Assembly: GCA_046758085.1 (NCBI GenBank)
Contig: JBHHZP010000159.1
Location: forward strand, 1 to 7,913
Direction of reading: 5' to 3'
Origin: VRUB01 sp046758085
GTDB taxonomy: Bacteria; Pseudomonadota; Gammaproteobacteria; Acidiferrobacterales; SPGG2
Length of the DNA stretch: 7,913 nucleotides
Positions within the stretch are counted from its first letter, which is position 1, and the number at the start of each line of letters is the position of its first letter. The notes beneath the pieces are model-generated. The model saw only the letters and a list, made by a program, of their open reading frames with translations. It searched no databases and had not been told where the DNA came from. Of the stretch, positions 5,153 through 7,913 are shown one piece after another. The position numbers and the translations under genes were made by a program.

Positions 5153-6709
5153 ATGAATCCCCGGCCGGCAAACCCACTGCGCGGGAACCTACCGAAGATC
5201 AGACGGGGGCGTTATCCGGCAAGCGAAAATCAACCCTCCCTCCCCTTGCAGCGGAGGGTTGGGGCAGAAGAGAAGGCGCTCTGGCTATGTCTGCATCTTC
5301 CCCAGCTTCCCCTGGAAGTCTTCTCCCGCGGAAGCGCACAACAAGCTCCGTTTGCCGTCAGTGAGACACGCAGGAACCACGAATGGGTATTGGCCTGCAA
5401 CCGTGCAGCGCGTGCGCACAGGCTACGGCCGGGCATGACTGTGTCGGCCGCTTATGCCCAGCTCGCAGAGCTGAAAGTCAAGCCGCGCCATGAGGCGGCG
5501 GAACGAGAAGCGCTGGAACACCTTGCTGCTTGGGCGGGACAGTTCAGCGCCGTCGTCAGCCTAGTCCCAACCGATAGCATCGTTTTGGAAGCAGGCGGCA
5601 GTCTCCGGCTATTCGGAGGGCTTAAAGAACTGCTGGCGCATGTAAGAGTGGGACTCGAGGAATTGGGCTACACGGCCCGCCTGGCCGTCGCGCCCACGCC
5701 ACTGGGTGCCACACTGCTCGCGCGCAATGCTATGGAGGAACCCGTAACCGATGCGCAAAGGCTTCTTTCCCGGCTTGCCCCGCTGCCCATGCGATCCCTC
5801 GGCCTGGATGCTGCGGTGCTGGAGAAACTGCAGGGGCTGGGCCTTCGCTGCATCGGTGATTGTCTGCGCCTGCCCCGGGACGGATTCGCACGGCGCTTCG
5901 GGCCGGAGCTTTTGCTCGACCTCGAGCGGGCGCTGGGTAAGGCGCCCGACCCCCGCACTCCTTTTGTCGCTCCACCGCGCTTTGCAAGCCGCCTCTTGCT
6001 TCCCGCGCAGACAGAAGATTGCCAGGCACTGCTGTTTGCCGTGCACCGGCTGCTGCTCGAGCTTGCCGGTTTCCTGAAGGCGACAGACGGCGGCATCCAA
6101 GAGCTCTTTATAGAGATGGGCCATTACGACCGGCCGCCTACCCGGGTCACACTGAAGCTGGTAGCCCCCACCCGCGACCCCCGGCATTTGCAGGAACTCT
6201 TAAGAGTACGCCTGGAGGATTTTCCATTACCCGAGCCGGTTCAGGACATCCGGCTTGTCGCAGGAGAGATCCTGCCCCTCCCCAGCCGAAACCTGAATTT
6301 GTTCCGCGAGCATGAGTCGCGGGAAACAAACCAGCTCCTGTTGGAACGCTTGCGCGTCCGGCTGGGTGATGACGCGGTGCGCGGCGTCTGTCTGGTGCCG
6401 GAGCACCAGCCCGAACGCGCTCACCGCACCTGCGCACCCGGCGATCCCGGACCTACACCCATGTTCGGGACACGCCCCTTGTGGTTGCTCGCCGAACCCC
6501 AGCGCTTGCAAATTATGCAAGGCCAGCCATGGCTCCAGGGCGAGCTATGCCTGCGCGCCGGACCCGAGCGCATCGAGTCCGGCTGGTGGGACGGGCAAGA
6601 CACTACGCGCGATTACTTTATAGCAGAGAATCCGAAAGGTTCACGTTTCTGGATTTTTCGCGAGCGCAGAGAAAAAGACAGTTGGTTTCTGCACGGGATA
6701 TTTGCCTAG
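5153..6709 (+). CDS. imuB: ImuB, catalytically inactive Y-family polymerase-like protein
   Basis: ImuB (518 residues from the ATG at 5153) is the clamp-binding adaptor of the ImuA-ImuB-DnaE2 mutasome. The Y-family core begins only at about residue 42 (ALWLCLHLPQLPLEVF), where most relatives begin, so about 40 residues are extra. There is no later in-frame ATG or GTG before the core; a TTG at 5246 (codon 32) is the only alternative. No good ribosome-binding site precedes 5153. The positions of the polymerase acidic residues are lost: the first motif reads LWLCLHLPQ, and in the second (PTDSIVLE, 139-146) Glu is replaced by Ser. This is typical of ImuB. Helix-hairpin-helix-like sequence lies at 211-262, the little-finger-like region at about 275-375, a degenerate clamp motif NLNLF at 380-384, and the conserved ImuB tail (GWWDGQDTTRDYF, 477-489) near the end. 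The gene ends 42 bp from a convergent gene, and dnaE2 does not follow. Confidence 0.88.
   Translation: MNPRPANPLRGNLPKIRRGRYPASENQPSLPLQRRVGAEEKALWLCLHLPQLPLEVFSRGSAQQAPFAVSETRRNHEWVLACNRAARAHRLRPGMTVSAAYAQLAELKVKPRHEAAEREALEHLAAWAGQFSAVVSLVPTDSIVLEAGGSLRLFGGLKELLAHVRVGLEELGYTARLAVAPTPLGATLLARNAMEEPVTDAQRLLSRLAPLPMRSLGLDAAVLEKLQGLGLRCIGDCLRLPRDGFARRFGPELLLDLERALGKAPDPRTPFVAPPRFASRLLLPAQTEDCQALLFAVHRLLLELAGFLKATDGGIQELFIEMGHYDRPPTRVTLKLVAPTRDPRHLQELLRVRLEDFPLPEPVQDIRLVAGEILPLPSRNLNLFREHESRETNQLLLERLRVRLGDDAVRGVCLVPEHQPERAHRTCAPGDPGPTPMFGTRPLWLLAEPQRLQIMQGQPWLQGELCLRAGPERIESGWWDGQDTTRDYFIAENPKGSRFWIFRERREKDSWFLHGIFA
5231..5261. repeat. Hairpin repeat in the imuA/imuB junction
   Basis: CAACCCTCC (5231-5239) and GGAGGGTTG (5253-5261) form a perfect 9-bp stem with a 13-base loop. 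The CCCTCC...GGAGGGTTGGGG pattern recalls short palindromic repeats found between genes in many proteobacteria. A related CT-rich tract, ACCCTCCCCCGCTCCCCTTG (5103-5122), lies at the end of imuA. The hairpin lies within the predicted N-terminal extension of ImuB. Repeat-family membership is inferred. Confidence 0.5.
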
Positions 6710-6751
6710 CCTCTTTTCAACGCAATAGTTTAATAAAGTTCTGAAAAACGT

Positions 6752-7189
6752 TTATTTTTGAATAGGCATTGTATAGCAAACAGCCGTGCCATCGAGAATA
6801 AGTGTACCATCGGAGAGTACAACCCGGGTCTCTAGCTCCGTTATGGGTTTGTCTTGCCTGACTTTGACAACCTTAACCTCGCCGGTGATGGTATCGCCGG
6901 GTCGAACCGGCGCCTTGAAGCTCCAGTTAACCTGCAAGAACACCGTACCTGGCCCCGGCAGATCCTCGGCCACCACCGCATTCAGGATTGCACTGGTAAC
7001 GCCGCCTTGAACCACAATGCCACCAAAACGGGTAGCGCGAGCTGCCTCCTCATCATAATGCAAGGGATTTCGGTCACCACTTATTTCGGTGAATAACTCA
7101 ATATCTCGAGCTGTCACCATTCTCGATCTATGAGCTTTTTGCCCTACCTCAGGAATTCCGTTTAGCCAGACTTCGGTCTTTGTTTCCAT
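6752..7189 (-). CDS. MaoC-family hot-dog dehydratase / (R)-specific enoyl-CoA hydratase-like
   Basis: A 145-residue single hot-dog protein, the usual length for PhaJ-like (R)-hydratases. These add water to trans-2-enoyl-CoA to give (R)-3-hydroxyacyl-CoA, linking fatty-acid oxidation or synthesis to polyester or other pathways. The catalytic signature FTEISGDRNPLHYDEEAA (33-50) contains the expected Asp39 and His44. The overhang GGIVVQGGVTSAILN (56-70) and the RPGDTITGEVKV strand (96-107) also fit. The ATG at 7189 is preceded by GGCGGGTGA about 5 bases upstream. It faces imuB, with 42 bp between their stops, and no GC-rich terminator was seen between them. No CoA-metabolism partner is nearby, so the substrate is unknown. 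Composition is more AT-rich than the SOS operon. Confidence 0.87.
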   Translation of the reverse strand: METKTEVWLNGIPEVGQKAHRSRMVTARDIELFTEISGDRNPLHYDEEAARATRFGGIVVQGGVTSAILNAVVAEDLPGPGTVFLQVNWSFKAPVRPGDTITGEVKVVKVRQDKPITELETRVVLSDGTLILDGTAVCYTMPIQK

Positions 7190-7324
7190 ATTGTCACCCG
7201 CCTAATATTTTTTAAAACAACAATAGCTTTTTGCTACTAAATCCTGATGTTTAGGTTCTGCATCTCGTATTATTTTCGGAACTTATTTCAATTTGATGAA
7301 ATTCCAAAAGCCTGACGCTAAAGC

Positions 7325-7549
7325 TCAGCGGCGCAGCTTGTCTGCGTCCGCTGCAGCGCCTTGCCGGGACGGTTGCATGAAAGATTTTATGTGGCCTATA
7401 TATGCCTCAGGCGCCTCTAGTTCGGTCGCACATCTTGCCAACTCGTTAATATAATTGGGGTCTGCTAGTGAATCCTGGATATCGAATGATATGTAACAGA
7501 GCGCTGGTTTCAAATTTCCATCCGCAAGTTCTGCAATGACCGGATAAGG
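7325..7549 (-). pseudogene. Probable 3' remnant of a gamma-glutamylcyclotransferase-like (AIG2/GGCT) gene
   Basis: An open stretch of about 74 codons bounded upstream by a stop at 7550-7552. The only start in it is a TTG at 7513, without a convincing ribosome-binding site. The product reads like the C-terminal part of AIG2/GGCT-type proteins: IAELADGNLKPALCYIS, then DPNYINELARCATELEAPEA and YIGHI, recalling the usual (A)xCYI...SxxYLxxLxxGAxxxGLPExYI ending. The N-terminal fold with the family's catalytic Glu is absent. Readable sequence continues upstream of the TTG, supporting a truncated gene rather than a small intact one. It sits between the MaoC gene and the SnoaL-like gene, all on the minus strand. 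The family call comes from remembered patterns. It could instead be a short unknown protein. Confidence 0.42.
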
Positions 7550-7590
7550 TTACACATTTGCATTTCGCTCAGGAGGGTAGGATAGGTTGC

Positions 7591-7913
7591 TTACGTTTCG
7601 GCCTTCAAACGGCTGAGAACATCCAGCATCGCCGGAGAAATATCAGTGTGGTGATGGACTATCTTCCACCCCCCCGCTTCACGGCGATAGATGTTCGTGA
7701 CGCGATGCTCGATGGTGACCTGCTGTCTGGCAAGCTTAGCCTGCCCGTGCTCGACACCCAGTTCGTAGGCCACATCCCCGGCGACCTGAATAATTTGATC
7801 ACCCAGTTTAACCTGCCCCTCTGAGGCGAACTGGGCTACTTGCTCCCATGATTCTCGAACTTTGTCCCACCCGACCTCCCGACCGCCGATCGGGTGCATG
7901 GTCGTTACGGCCG
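7591..7913 (-). CDS. SnoaL/NTF2-like family protein, 5' end outside window
   Basis: The C-terminal 107 residues or so of a small alpha+beta barrel protein of the NTF2/SnoaL-like superfamily. The frame is open to the right edge of the window: codons for AVTT precede the internal Met at 7899. That Met (MHPIGGREVGWDKVRESWEQ) lies inside the conserved domain, so the true start is further upstream and off the window. The family's closing motif is clear: RVTNIYRREAGGWKIVHHHT (66-85 counted from that Met), followed by DISPAMLDVLSRL. Members include enzymes (ketosteroid-isomerase-like) and ligand-binding proteins, and many have no known function. No specific reaction can be assigned. The stop is 41 bp from the GGCT-like remnant. 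Confidence 0.8.
   Translation of the reverse strand, partial: AVTTMHPIGGREVGWDKVRESWEQVAQFASEGQVKLGDQIIQVAGDVAYELGVEHGQAKLARQQVTIEHRVTNIYRREAGGWKIVHHHTDISPAMLDVLSRLKAET

Noticed and set aside
6740..6760. AT-rich near-symmetry AAAAACGTTTATTTTT as a bidirectional terminator between imuB and the MaoC gene
   Set aside because: The stem is almost all A:T pairs with no GC-rich core, so it is unlikely to work as an intrinsic terminator.

Overview
The window looks like chromosomal DNA of a free-living, moderately GC-rich Pseudomonadota, most likely gamma- or betaproteobacterial. The LexA closely resembles the enterobacterial protein, and its promoter carries E. coli-type CTG-N10-CAG operators. An imuA-imuB pair and FixLJ-type regulators also fit that group. 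Species cannot be fixed from sequence alone.

Left part (1-2956, all minus strand): a soluble PAS histidine kinase of FixL type and its FixJ-type response regulator overlap by 8 bp. They are followed, after a 452-bp gap, by a NarL/LuxR-type response regulator with a degenerate receiver. The gap starts with three related 12-bp dyads at 21- and 32-bp spacing. These lie just upstream of a plausible minus-strand promoter (TTTACC-N17-TATAAA). The simplest reading is a cascade in which the FixJ-like protein, or another regulator, activates the downstream LuxR-type gene.

Middle (2957-3849): about 890 bp with no gene that I can support.

Right-centre (3850-6709, plus strand): an SOS mutagenesis operon, lexA-imuA-imuB. 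Two LexA boxes 21 bp apart overlap and follow the promoter, lexA and imuA overlap by 4 bp (ATGA), and imuB follows imuA closely. The usual fourth member, dnaE2 (the error-prone polymerase that ImuA and ImuB serve), is not present: the operon runs into a convergent gene 42 bp after imuB. The imuA/imuB junction carries CT/GA-rich repeat-like DNA with a 9-bp perfect hairpin, which seems to give ImuB an unusual N-terminal extension.

Right end (6752-7913, minus strand): a MaoC-type hot-dog hydratase, a probable 3' remnant of a gamma-glutamylcyclotransferase-like gene, and a SnoaL/NTF2-like protein whose 5' end lies beyond the window. This part and the LuxR-type gene look less GC-rich than the central operons. 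Much of the window is therefore ordinary. The points most worth checking are the phased dyad array, the dnaE2-less SOS operon, the imuA/imuB junction and the atypical receiver.
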